A DNA stretch of 64,000 nt from contig JAUXRI010000177.1 in assembly GCA_030681895.1 (NCBI GenBank), positions 1-64,000 on the forward strand, in the 5' to 3' direction. The notes beneath the pieces are model-generated. The model searched no databases. It saw only the letters and a list, made by a program, of their open reading frames with translations, and was not told the origin of the DNA. The translations under genes and the position numbers were made by a program. Below, in pieces: positions 18,845-28,387 of this stretch. Within the stretch, counting starts at the first letter, position 1. Every line of letters begins with the position of its first letter. The stretch comes from Myxococcales bacterium. Lineage in GTDB: Bacteria; Myxococcota; Myxococcia; Myxococcales; Myxococcaceae.

Positions 18845-19846
18845 ATGGCGCGACCGGAGGTCTCCGTGCTTCGTCTCGTTCTGCCGTGTCTGCTGGCGAT
18901 GTCGTGTGGGACGAATCCACCTGGGCCCGACTGCCGGGTTGGTGCGGACTGCGCGAGTGGGGTCTGCACGCGTGAAGGGAAGTGCGGCGCGGTCTCGACC
19001 GACGGTGGCACTGCAGGAGGCACTGCGGGCGGCGGCTCGGCCGGTGGCGCCTCGGCTGGAGGGATGAGCGGCGGCGGGCAGGCAGGCGGCGGCTCGACGG
19101 CAGGGGGTTCGGCGACGGGCGGCGGCTCGGTGTCATGCCTGCCCAACAACGACGGCACCATCACCCGCGCCGAGGTCATCACCGGCCCGGGCCTGCGCGC
19201 GACGTACCGCATCTCGGGTCAGGCCCCCTTCGACACGTCGGGCATCGGTCTTCCCGATGGCGGGCGCTCGTGGGACTTCACGCAGATGCTCACCGGCGAC
19301 ATGAACACCCTCGTCGAGACACAGCCGATTCAGGGGAAGTGGTTCGAGTCGACGTACCCAGGTGCCAGCTACGTGGCGCCGCTGGGCCAGGGCACCGACT
19401 TCATCGCTGTCTTCAACTCGACCGCTGACGGCTTGTTCCTGATGGGCACGGCGTCTCCGGCCGACGGGACGTTCTCGACGAAGCTCACCTACACCCCGCC
19501 CGTGAAGGTGCTGCAGTTCCCCTTGCGCGCAGGAGACACCTGGACGACCGCGGCCGCTGTCGGGGGCACCGCGAGCGGCGTGCCCATCTCGGGAACGACC
19601 GACACGTTCACCTCGACGGTGGATCGCGCTGGAGAGGCCAACACGCCCTACTCCCGCTTCCCCGTGCTGCGGGTGCGAACGACGATGGAGCGTACGGTTC
19701 CGTTCAACCCCTTCGCGAACACCAGCTTCCGACAGTTCCAGTACGTGACCGAGTGCTTCGGCACCATCGCCGTCATCCGCTCCGTCGACAAAGAGACCAG
19801 CACCGAGTTCATGACGGCCAAAGAAGTTCGGAGGCTGTCGCTGTGA
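18845..19846 (+). CDS. Lipoprotein A with Cys motif and Gly-rich linker
   Basis: The ATG at 18845 gives 333 residues. The signal ends in a lipobox-like LAMSC. A short Cys motif (C..GADCASGVCTREGKC, about 30-48) is followed by a low-complexity Gly/Ala/Ser linker (about 53-95), then a globular beta-rich domain of about 235 residues that begins SCLPNNDG. That domain is clearly similar to the protein at 22307: both share a C-PN-DG start, KW(F/Y) near the middle, a LRVRTT strand, an ECFG motif and an ELRRL- or EVRRL-type end. Function is unknown. It is the first gene of a seven-gene run leading to phaC. Confidence 0.75.
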   Translation: MARPEVSVLRLVLPCLLAMSCGTNPPGPDCRVGADCASGVCTREGKCGAVSTDGGTAGGTAGGGSAGGASAGGMSGGGQAGGGSTAGGSATGGGSVSCLPNNDGTITRAEVITGPGLRATYRISGQAPFDTSGIGLPDGGRSWDFTQMLTGDMNTLVETQPIQGKWFESTYPGASYVAPLGQGTDFIAVFNSTADGLFLMGTASPADGTFSTKLTYTPPVKVLQFPLRAGDTWTTAAAVGGTASGVPISGTTDTFTSTVDRAGEANTPYSRFPVLRVRTTMERTVPFNPFANTSFRQFQYVTECFGTIAVIRSVDKETSTEFMTAKEVRRLSL

Positions 19847-20733
19847 CTCGCTGGGTGCTCCCAGCCGTGCTGTGCGTGTGCAACATGGGTTGCCTGCTGC
19901 ACCACACCGGCGCGATGAAGGGCGAGCCCGTCGACGGCACCTTCCTCACGGTCGAGGGCACGCGCGTTCGATACCTCGACGTTGGCGAAGGCCCGCCGGT
20001 GGTGCTGCTCCACGGCTTCGCCTCGAGCATCGAGAACTGGACGGCCGTGATCCCCGCGCTGAAGCAGAAGCACCGCGTGCTCGCGCTCGACCTCAAGGGC
20101 TTCGGGTGGACGGACCGGCCCGTCGGTGACTACTCGCCCGCCGCGCAGGCCGCGATGGTGCGGGCGCTGATGAAAGAGCGCGGCATCGACAAGGCCTCCA
20201 TCGTCGCGCACTCGTGGGGCAGCTCCGTCGCGCTGGCCTTCGCCCTCGCCTACCCCGAAGCCACCGAGCGCCTCGCGCTGTACGACGCATGGGTCTACGA
20301 GGCGCAATTGCCGTCGATGTTCCAGCTCGCGCGCGCGAAGGGTGTCGGCGAGTTCCTGTTCGCGGCGTTCTATTCGGAGCGCGGTGAAGAGCGCCTGTCG
20401 CTGGGCTTCTACGATCCCGAGATCATCCCCGAGAAGCTCGTGGAAGACGTCGAGCGCGCCATGGAGCGGCCAGGCACCCGCGCCGCCGCCCTCGAGGCCG
20501 TGCGAGGCATGACGTTTACCGGCGTCGAGCAGACGTACTCGAGCATCAAGGCCCCCACCCTGCTGCTGTGGGGCCGCGAAGACGTCGTCACGCCGCTGTC
20601 GATCGGCGAGCGACTGGTGCGCCAGCTGCCGAACGCCCGGCTCGTCGTCTACCCACGCTGCGGCCACTTCCCGATGATCGAGGCGGTCTCGGCGTCGAAC
20701 CGTGAGCTGCTCACCTTCCTGGAGGCGCCGTGA
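19843..20733 (+). CDS. Lipoprotein-type alpha/beta-hydrolase
   Basis: The GTG at 19843 overlaps the previous stop (GTGA) and gives 296 residues. A signal-like N-terminus with a Cys (CNMGC, about 13-17) suggests a lipoprotein. The hydrolase fold is clear: VVLLHGFASS (oxyanion strand), the nucleophile in AHSWGSS (about Ser 126), the acid in WGREDVVTP and the base in RCGHFP. The family includes esterases, lipases and haloalkane hydrolases. Between a lipoprotein and an outer-membrane barrel and upstream of PHA genes, an extracellular or periplasmic esterase acting on lipids or polyesters is a reasonable guess. Confidence 0.8.
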   Translation: MTRWVLPAVLCVCNMGCLLHHTGAMKGEPVDGTFLTVEGTRVRYLDVGEGPPVVLLHGFASSIENWTAVIPALKQKHRVLALDLKGFGWTDRPVGDYSPAAQAAMVRALMKERGIDKASIVAHSWGSSVALAFALAYPEATERLALYDAWVYEAQLPSMFQLARAKGVGEFLFAAFYSERGEERLSLGFYDPEIIPEKLVEDVERAMERPGTRAAALEAVRGMTFTGVEQTYSSIKAPTLLLWGREDVVTPLSIGERLVRQLPNARLVVYPRCGHFPMIEAVSASNRELLTFLEAP

Positions 20734-22298
20734 TTCACGCCCTCCTCGCGACGGTCCTCGCGACCGCTCCCTCGGGTCTCGGCGCGCACGGAGAAGACCT
20801 GCTCGTTCGCGAGAAGACCGAGGTGAAGCTCACGGGGTTCTTCCGCGTGCGCGGCGATCTGCTCCACAACCTCGATCTCGATCGCGGCACCACGCCCACC
20901 GGCCTGCCGCTCTTCTCGGTGCCGCTGTCCGACCCGCTCGCGCAGGATCTCGCGCTGGCCGACATGCGCCTGCGCACCGATCTCGCCATCTACGCGCCCT
21001 TCGCAGCTGCAGCAGTGAAGGTCCGCGCCGATCTGATCGACAACCTGGTGATGGGCTCGACGCCGGTCCTCTCTCCCGGGACGGGTAACGCGCCGACGCC
21101 CGCCGCGTCTCCCGGCCAGTTCCCGTCATCGCTGTTCCGCATCAAGCGCGCCTACGGCGAGGTGCTCACGCCGATCGGCTACTTCGCCGCCGGGCGCATG
21201 GGCAACCAGTGGGGCCTGGGCATGTTGTCGAACGGCGGCGACTGTCTCGACTGCAACCTCGGAGACGCAGCCGATCGCATCGCCTTCGTCACCTCGCTGG
21301 CCAATCACCTCTGGGCGTTCGCGTACGACTTCAGCGCAGTCGGCCCGACGCCCTACCGTCGCGACGGCCAACGCCAGCTGGTGCTCGACAACGCCGTCGA
21401 CGTGAAGAGCGTCACCATCGCGTGGATGAATATTCGAGACGATCTCTCACGCCGACGCCGCACGAAGGCCGACAAGATCACGTTCGAGTACGGCGCGTTC
21501 GTCTCGCACCGCTGGCAGGACTTCGACGCGCCTGAGTCGTACCTGCCCGTCACGAATCCACGCCCGCTCACGCCTGCGTCGGTGATGCGTCGAGGCTACC
21601 GGGCCGTCGCGGCCGATGGGTGGGCCCGGCTGACTGCGCCGTCGTTCAAGATCGAGCTCGAGGCCGCGATGTTGTTCGCCGAGTCGGAGCAGGCGTCGTT
21701 GCTTCCCGGCGTCTTGCTCCGCGACAAGGTGCAGTCGGCGCAGTTCGGCGCGGCGCTCGAGACGCAGTTCGGTGGAAACGACGCGGTGCTCGTGGGTGGG
21801 TTGAACGCCGGCTACGCGAGCGGAGATCCGGCACCCGGCTTCGGCGCTTTCCCCAACGCAGGCGCGGTGGCCACGAAGGGAGAGCTCGACGGCGCGCAAG
21901 TCAACGTGCCGCGTGACAACCGCGTCGACAACTTCCGCTTCCACCCCGACTACCGGGTCGATCGAATCCTCTACGCCGAGATCATCGGCACGGTGACCGA
22001 CTCGCTCTACGTGCGCCCCTGGGGCCGCCTGCGCCTGCTCGACTTCAGCAGCACCCAGCTCAACCTGAAGAGCTCGGCCACGCTGGCGCGCTCCATCTAC
22101 GCGCAGTCGACGCCGAACAACGACGCGCTCCTCGGCCTCGAGCTGTGGGCCGCGCTGACCTGGGAATCGAAGGACGGCTTCGACGTGCTCGCCGAATACG
22201 CAGTGCTGTTCCCCTTCGGAGCCTTCAACAACCCCGCGCAGAACCTCACCGCGACGCCCGCGCAGCTGGCGCGCGTTCGCCTGGCCTGGAAATTCTGA
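20730..22298 (+). CDS. Predicted outer-membrane beta-barrel protein
   Basis: The GTG at 20730 overlaps the hydrolase stop by 4 bases and gives 522 residues. A weak signal peptide precedes an N-terminal strand region (KLTGFFRVRGDLL). The rest alternates short amphipathic strands and loops, and the protein ends ARVRLAWKF with the terminal aromatic typical of barrel proteins. CLDCN near residue 172 is a small Cys pair. Large porin-like barrels of this kind occur in myxobacteria. The substrate is unknown; the neighbours suggest a fatty-acid or hydroxyacid channel. Confidence 0.65.
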   Translation: MIHALLATVLATAPSGLGAHGEDLLVREKTEVKLTGFFRVRGDLLHNLDLDRGTTPTGLPLFSVPLSDPLAQDLALADMRLRTDLAIYAPFAAAAVKVRADLIDNLVMGSTPVLSPGTGNAPTPAASPGQFPSSLFRIKRAYGEVLTPIGYFAAGRMGNQWGLGMLSNGGDCLDCNLGDAADRIAFVTSLANHLWAFAYDFSAVGPTPYRRDGQRQLVLDNAVDVKSVTIAWMNIRDDLSRRRRTKADKITFEYGAFVSHRWQDFDAPESYLPVTNPRPLTPASVMRRGYRAVAADGWARLTAPSFKIELEAAMLFAESEQASLLPGVLLRDKVQSAQFGAALETQFGGNDAVLVGGLNAGYASGDPAPGFGAFPNAGAVATKGELDGAQVNVPRDNRVDNFRFHPDYRVDRILYAEIIGTVTDSLYVRPWGRLRLLDFSSTQLNLKSSATLARSIYAQSTPNNDALLGLELWAALTWESKDGFDVLAEYAVLFPFGAFNNPAQNLTATPAQLARVRLAWKF

Positions 22299-22306
22299 GG
22301 AACGAC

Positions 22307-23143
22307 ATGACGACGCGCGCCCTGCTCCCCTTCCTGCTCTTCGTTCTCGTCGGCTGCGATCCGAACCGCACCGTGCCCGAGCGCAACGCCTACGTGCCGC
22401 AGGCCGTGGCTCCACTCGAGTGCGTGCCCAACCTCGATGGAAAGATCGAGGCCTCAGAAATCAAGACGGCCTTCGGCGTTCCCGTGCGCTACCTCGTGAA
22501 CCCCGCTGGCACCCGGCGCCCGGTCGATCTCGCCGGCGTCACCGACGCCGCGGGCCGCAGGGTGTGGCAGCTCTCGACGGACTACGCCGACGATCAGGTC
22601 GCCACGCTCACGGCCTCGACGCTCGATGGCAAATGGTACCGCGCCAGCTTCCCCACCGGACAGTTCGTCGCCGCGCTCGACCTCGCCGGCTCGATCGAAG
22701 GCGTGTACTCGAACGACGGCTCCACGCTCTTCCTGCTCGGCTACGCGTCGGCGCAAGAGAACCCGATGGTCGGCAAGACGCTCGTCGTCTACAGCTCGCC
22801 GATCGCGACCTTCCGCTTCCCGCTCGAGGCTGGCCAGCAGTGGGTCTCGGCGAGCGAGGTGCGCAACGCCACCGTCCGCGGGCTTCCGTACGCAGGCCGG
22901 GACGTCTACCAGCAGTGGGTCGACGCGACTGGCACGCTCGAGCTGCCTGACGTCGCCTTCACGCAGGCCCTGCGCGTGCGCACGACGCTGTCCATCGAGC
23001 CCGCCGTCGGCGTGCCGCTCATTCGCCGGCAGGTCGGCTTCGTCTTCGAGTGCTTCGGCGAAGTGGCCCGCGCGGTGAGCGTGGACAACGAGATGGCCGA
23101 CGATTTCACCCAAACCTCCGAGCTGCGACGGCTCGGGTTCTGA
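22307..23143 (+). CDS. Lipoprotein B, paralogue of the protein at 18845
   Basis: The ATG at 22307 has a ribosome site (GAGG) and gives 278 residues. The lipobox is VLVGC (about 13-17). The mature domain, starting ECVPNLDGKIEASE, matches lipoprotein A along its length but without the Cys motif and Gly linker. Two copies in one operon around a hydrolase and a barrel suggest a tandem duplication with separate roles in one envelope complex. Function is unknown. Confidence 0.7.
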   Translation: MTTRALLPFLLFVLVGCDPNRTVPERNAYVPQAVAPLECVPNLDGKIEASEIKTAFGVPVRYLVNPAGTRRPVDLAGVTDAAGRRVWQLSTDYADDQVATLTASTLDGKWYRASFPTGQFVAALDLAGSIEGVYSNDGSTLFLLGYASAQENPMVGKTLVVYSSPIATFRFPLEAGQQWVSASEVRNATVRGLPYAGRDVYQQWVDATGTLELPDVAFTQALRVRTTLSIEPAVGVPLIRRQVGFVFECFGEVARAVSVDNEMADDFTQTSELRRLGF

Positions 23144-23171
23144 CGCAACACCACCAACACGAGGAGCAAAC

Positions 23172-23465
23172 ATGATCTGGGAAACGTGGAAGAAGGGCTT
23201 CGACACCTGGGAGCAGAAGACCGCCGAGATGATGGAGTCGATGATGAAGAGCCCCGCCGTGCTGCAGCCGATGGGCAACATGCTGACGGCCTCGATGAAG
23301 GTGAAGACGGCCACCGACAAGGCCATCGCGAACTGGTGGGAGATGATGGGCCTGCCCACCCGCCGCGATCAGGAGCGCACGCTGCACGCGCTCAACCAGC
23401 TCCAGAGCCGGCTGATCGATCTCGAAGAGAAGCTCTCTGACCTGCACGCCGCAAAGAAGAACTGA
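23172..23465 (+). CDS. PhaE/phasin-like small helical protein
   Basis: A 97-residue helical protein behind a strong ribosome site (GAGGAG). The segment WWEMMGLPTRRDQERTL followed by a coiled coil (LQSRLIDLEEKLSDL) resembles the C-terminal end of class III PhaE subunits, where a G-(I/L)-P-T-R turn precedes a coiled coil. It is far shorter than full PhaE. It may activate the PhaC encoded two genes downstream or bind granules. Confidence 0.65.
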   Translation: MIWETWKKGFDTWEQKTAEMMESMMKSPAVLQPMGNMLTASMKVKTATDKAIANWWEMMGLPTRRDQERTLHALNQLQSRLIDLEEKLSDLHAAKKN

Positions 23466-23487
23466 CGCCGAACACGGGGGGTTCACC

Positions 23488-25230
<1,743 letters not shown>

Positions 25231-25231
25231 C

Positions 25232-26404
25232 ATGCAGCTGAAAAGCCTGACCAACCTGTTGAAGCTCCCCACGCGCCCGAAGCCGCAGGTCGGCAGCACG
25301 CCGGCCGACGTGGTGTGGGAAGAGAACAAGTGGAAGCTGCTGCGCTACCGGCCGCGTGCCGAGGGCCTTCGATACCGCACGCCGCTGTTGCTGGTGCCGT
25401 CGTTGATCAACCGGCACTACGTGCTCGATCTGATGCCCGGAAAGTCGTTCGCCGAGTTCATGGTGAAGCAGGGCTTCGACGTCTACTGCATCGACTGGGG
25501 CACGCCCGGCGACGAAGACCGGTTCGTCACGTTCGACGACGTCGTCGACAAGTGGCTTGGCCGCGCGATTCGGGTGGTGGCGAAGACGGTGCCGCACGAG
25601 AAGGTGCACCTGCTCGGCTACTGCATGGGCGGCACGCTCGCGGCCATTCACGGCGCGGTGCACCCGGAGCACATCGCCTCGATGGTCGCGCTCGCCGCTC
25701 CGGTGCGCTTCAACGATGGCAGCCTGATGAGCCGGTGGACGAACTCGAAGGGCTTCGACGTCGACGTGCTGGTGAACGCGGTGGGCACGGTGCCGTGGCA
25801 GTTGCTGCAGTCGGCGTTTCACATGCTCCGGCCGACGCTGTCGTTGTCGAAGGCCGTGTCGCTGCTCGATCGCGCGTGGAACGACGAGTTCCTCGATGGG
25901 TATCTGGCGCTCGAGACGTGGGGCAACGACAACGTCGCGCTGCCCGGTGAGTTCTACCGGCGGTACATCAAGGCGCTGTACCAGGAGGACGGCCTGCTCG
26001 ATGGGCGGTTCACGCTCTCGGGCAAGCGCGTCGATTTGAAGAAGATCGACTTCCCCACGCTGGCGGTGAGCTTCGAGCACGACAACATCGTGCCGGGGCC
26101 GAGCGCGGCGGCGCTGGTCGAGGCGATCGGGTCGAAGGTGAAGCAGCACCTGCATCTGCCGGGCGGTCATGTCGGCGCGGTCGTGTCGAAGCACGCGGCG
26201 AAGACGTTGTGGCCGCAGCTCGAGGCGTTCTACGCGGCGCATGACGCGCCGAAGGAAGCGCCCGTCGCTGAGGTGGTTGCGCTGAAGCCGGCTGAAGTGC
26301 CGAGCGCTCCGAAGACGAAGCCGCTGCCGCCACGCGCTCCGACGAAGGCCCCGCCGGCGATCAAGAAGCCCCCGGGAAAGCCGTCAACCCGCGTCGCGCG
26401 CTGA
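25232..26404 (+). CDS. phaC: PHA synthase, class III PhaC-type subunit (copy 2)
   Basis: A 390-residue synthase. The lipase-like box is GYCMGG with Cys 131, the acid is in SFEHDNIVP and the base in GGHVGAV. The core matches copy 1, and a Lys/Pro/Ala-rich tail of about 50 residues follows. Copy 1 lacks that tail, which could bind granules, DNA or phasins. It is the last gene of the plus-strand operon. Two synthases with different partners suggest different monomers or conditions. Confidence 0.9.
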   Translation: MQLKSLTNLLKLPTRPKPQVGSTPADVVWEENKWKLLRYRPRAEGLRYRTPLLLVPSLINRHYVLDLMPGKSFAEFMVKQGFDVYCIDWGTPGDEDRFVTFDDVVDKWLGRAIRVVAKTVPHEKVHLLGYCMGGTLAAIHGAVHPEHIASMVALAAPVRFNDGSLMSRWTNSKGFDVDVLVNAVGTVPWQLLQSAFHMLRPTLSLSKAVSLLDRAWNDEFLDGYLALETWGNDNVALPGEFYRRYIKALYQEDGLLDGRFTLSGKRVDLKKIDFPTLAVSFEHDNIVPGPSAAALVEAIGSKVKQHLHLPGGHVGAVVSKHAAKTLWPQLEAFYAAHDAPKEAPVAEVVALKPAEVPSAPKTKPLPPRAPTKAPPAIKKPPGKPSTRVAR

Positions 26405-26410
26405 GGCGAG

Positions 26411-26581
26411 TCACGCCTGCAGTCGAGCCCGGCTCGTGGACCGATATTCGCTGATCGCGCCGACGAAGGTGTCCGCGCCGGTCGTCACCACGTCGCGGCC
26501 CTCGAGGCCCAGGACCTCTTTCGTACTTTCACCGGCGACCCGGCGGCGAGCCGCAGCCACACCGACGCCGGCGCCGTCCAT
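26411..26581 (-). CDS. Possible small protein or gene remnant
   Basis: A 56-residue frame with strong G/C bias at third codon positions, as in real genes here. It includes TKEVLGLEGRDVVTTGADTF and ends RLQA. The frame stays open about 20 codons further upstream without another start. No family is recognised. It may be a remnant of a longer gene or a chance ORF. Confidence 0.3.
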   Translation of the reverse strand: MDGAGVGVAAARRRVAGESTKEVLGLEGRDVVTTGADTFVGAISEYRSTSRARLQA

Positions 26582-26783
26582 GGGCCGCTTCAGGTGATGG
26601 GCGAGCCGGCGAGCGCAGGATTCTTTGAGGCAGGCTCAGGACCGCAGGAGAACGCCGGCACAGCCGGGGATGCCGGCCGTGTTCGTATCGGCGGGCTTCC
26701 GAAACCGATTGCGATCTCTTCACAGTTCCATCTGCAGCGGTTGCTGACGTCGCCGGCCAGGCAGGGGCGCGGAGTTTCCGATA

Positions 26784-26839
26784 CGTCAACCGCGGGACTC
26801 GGGGCACTTCGCGGTTGACGCATTTTCGCGTCAACCGCG
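26784..26839. repeat. Three-part repeat able to form two exclusive hairpins
   Basis: CGCGGTTGACGC (26810-26821) and GCGTCAACCGCG (26828-26839) form a perfect 12-bp stem with a 6-base loop. CGTCAACCGCG also occurs at 26784-26794 and can pair with the same central arm with a 15-base loop. It lies downstream of the convergent phaC and nucleotidyltransferase genes, so a bidirectional transcription stop is the simplest reading. Confidence 0.6.
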
Positions 26840-26909
26840 AGCTCACTGGAGTCACGAACGAGACGCGGCGTAGAAGGCGCGCGCCCAGCTCCCTGCCTCT
26901 GACAGCTCC

Positions 26910-27551
26910 TCACGCACGCGCAAGGACGAGCAGCCTGCCTTCGAGCGAAGCCGCGTAGGAGCGAAGCTCCTCGGCACTCACGCCCCCGGGAGGAGCGGCG
27001 GGGATCGGTAGTGAACGCACCAGCCAGGCCAGCGTCGCCGGGCTGACTCCTGCGTCCTTTTCCTGCGCACGAGCCAGTGACGTCTCGACACGCAGGCCGC
27101 GGCGTTCGAGCAGCATCAAGTCGACCAGGTCGCGCGGCTCGCTTCGTTCCACGAGCGTGCAGATCTTGTTCACGAAGATCTCCTCCGCCGAATCCATGCG
27201 GACGCCGTCTCGCTCCACCTTGGGAAAGAGCTGCGGCGCGTGGTCCCTCACGAGGTCGACCTTCACGCTCTCGCCCGAGAAGCGCGCCACGAAGCGTCTG
27301 AAGTCGGGAGAGGTCGAGATGGCTTCGAGTGACGCCCCCAGTTCATCAGCAGCTCGACGAAGCGCCTGCTCGCCCAGCGCCATGTCGGTCGCGTTCACCG
27401 TGAACAGGTCGAGGTCGTCGGTCGCCCGGTGTGCGAGTTCCCAGCCGGCGAGCACGGCTCCGCCGGTCAGGAAGAACCCCTCGGGCTGGTTCCGGAAGAA
27501 GGCCTGGGCGAGCGCCACCTGCCGCTCTGAGAGTCTGCCGCGGCTAGGCAA
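26910..27551 (-). CDS. AbiEii/MNT-type nucleotidyltransferase
   Basis: About 213 residues from a TTG at 27551 that overlaps the upstream stop; an ATG at 27620 would add a 23-residue low-quality extension. LTGGAVLAGWEL followed by HRATDDLDLF is the GG...H-R-x-x-x-D-L-D pattern of AbiEii-like nucleotidyltransferases, and VKVDLVRDHA supplies the third acidic residue. Some family members are toxins that modify tRNA or proteins; others have unknown roles. The upstream gene encodes a small partner, a pairing I believe is widespread. Confidence 0.75.
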   Translation of the reverse strand: MPSRGRLSERQVALAQAFFRNQPEGFFLTGGAVLAGWELAHRATDDLDLFTVNATDMALGEQALRRAADELGASLEAISTSPDFRRFVARFSGESVKVDLVRDHAPQLFPKVERDGVRMDSAEEIFVNKICTLVERSEPRDLVDLMLLERRGLRVETSLARAQEKDAGVSPATLAWLVRSLPIPAAPPGGVSAEELRSYAASLEGRLLVLARA

Positions 27552-27822
27552 GCCCGCGCTCCGCCCACGCGTTGAGCAGGTACGACCAGAAGTCCTTCCG
27601 CCGGCCGAGGTAGCGCTCAATCTTCGGAAACAGCGCCCGGACTTCAGCGACCGAGGTGAACTCCCAGACGTCGGGATCGCGCGCCTCTCGCATCAACCGG
27701 CCGAGCAACAGCGCCTTCTCGTCTTCCGACGCCGCTGCCAGGGCCGCACGAAACTGGGCCACCGTCGTCTCTTCATTCCAGAGGAAGTACGGCCGCTCGT
27801 CTGGGTTGGTGAAGCGCGCCAT
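27544..27822 (-). CDS. Small partner protein of the nucleotidyltransferase
   Basis: A 92-residue soluble protein. RPYFLWNEETTVAQFRAAL, then LMREARDPDVWEF and RRKDFWSYLLNAW, form a pattern I recall from small proteins encoded directly upstream of nucleotidyltransferase genes in many bacteria. It overlaps the nucleotidyltransferase start by 8 bases, so the two are translated together. It may regulate or neutralise the enzyme, or act as a substrate adaptor; no evidence here decides. Confidence 0.7.
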   Translation of the reverse strand: MARFTNPDERPYFLWNEETTVAQFRAALAAASEDEKALLLGRLMREARDPDVWEFTSVAEVRALFPKIERYLGRRKDFWSYLLNAWAERGLA

Positions 27823-27846
27823 CGAGCGACAGCCTACCCGACTCAG

Positions 27847-28380
27847 TCACTCGGTGCGCATCACGCCGATGAACGACAGGTTGCGGTACTTCTCGCCGTA
27901 GTCGAGCCCGTAGCCGACGACGAACTTGTCCTCGATCACGAAGCCCTTGTAGTCGATCTGCACCTTCGTCTTCGCGCGCGCCGGCTTCTCGAGCAGCGTG
28001 GCGACCTTCACCGACGCCGGGTGCCGCGCCGCGAGGTTCTCGAGCAGGAACTTCATCGTCAGGCCCGTGTCGATGATGTCTTCGACGATCAGCAGGTGTT
28101 TGCCGTGCATCGGCTTGAGCAGATCGAAGCTGATGCGCACCTCACCGGTCGTCTCCGTCCCGCCGTGGTACGAGCTCACGCCCATCAGCTCGAGCGTCAC
28201 CGGCAGATCGATCGCCTTGGCGAGATCGACCATGAAGAAGATCGACCCCTTCATGATGCCGACGAGCGTGAGATCCTTCCCCTGGTAGTCGCGGGTGATC
28301 TCGGCGCCCAGCTCGGCGATGCGCGCCTGCAGCTTCGCCGCGTCGATCATCACATCCACGTCACCGTCGTAGAACGCCAT
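27847..28380 (-). CDS. hpt: Hypoxanthine phosphoribosyltransferase
   Basis: A 177-residue salvage enzyme making IMP or GMP from hypoxanthine or guanine and PRPP. LLIVEDIIDTGLT is the PRPP-binding loop, GIMKGS the flexible-loop region and KFVVGYGLDYGEKYRNL the purine-binding end. I start at the ATG at 28380; a GTG one codon upstream is possible. It is the last gene of the operon with the Nudix, tdk and upp-like genes, 7 bases after the upp-like stop. Confidence 0.92.
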   Translation of the reverse strand: MAFYDGDVDVMIDAAKLQARIAELGAEITRDYQGKDLTLVGIMKGSIFFMVDLAKAIDLPVTLELMGVSSYHGGTETTGEVRISFDLLKPMHGKHLLIVEDIIDTGLTMKFLLENLAARHPASVKVATLLEKPARAKTKVQIDYKGFVIEDKFVVGYGLDYGEKYRNLSFIGVMRTE

Positions 28381-28387
28381 CACACCC

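Larger units (their letters stand above)
26405..26909. other. 505-base region without a firmly supported gene
   Basis: The stretch holds a possible short minus-strand gene (26411-26581), an undistinguished middle, and a set of three related inverted/direct repeats (26784-26839). Two overlapping ORFs between 26529 and 26913 have unlikely compositions and are not called. The region separates the PHA operon from the nucleotidyltransferase pair and is downstream of both. Confidence 0.6.

Noticed and set aside
26590..26913. 107-codon minus-strand ORF between the repeats and phaC
   Set aside because: It crosses the inverted repeats, has an unlikely composition and no matching neighbour; codon bias does not support it.
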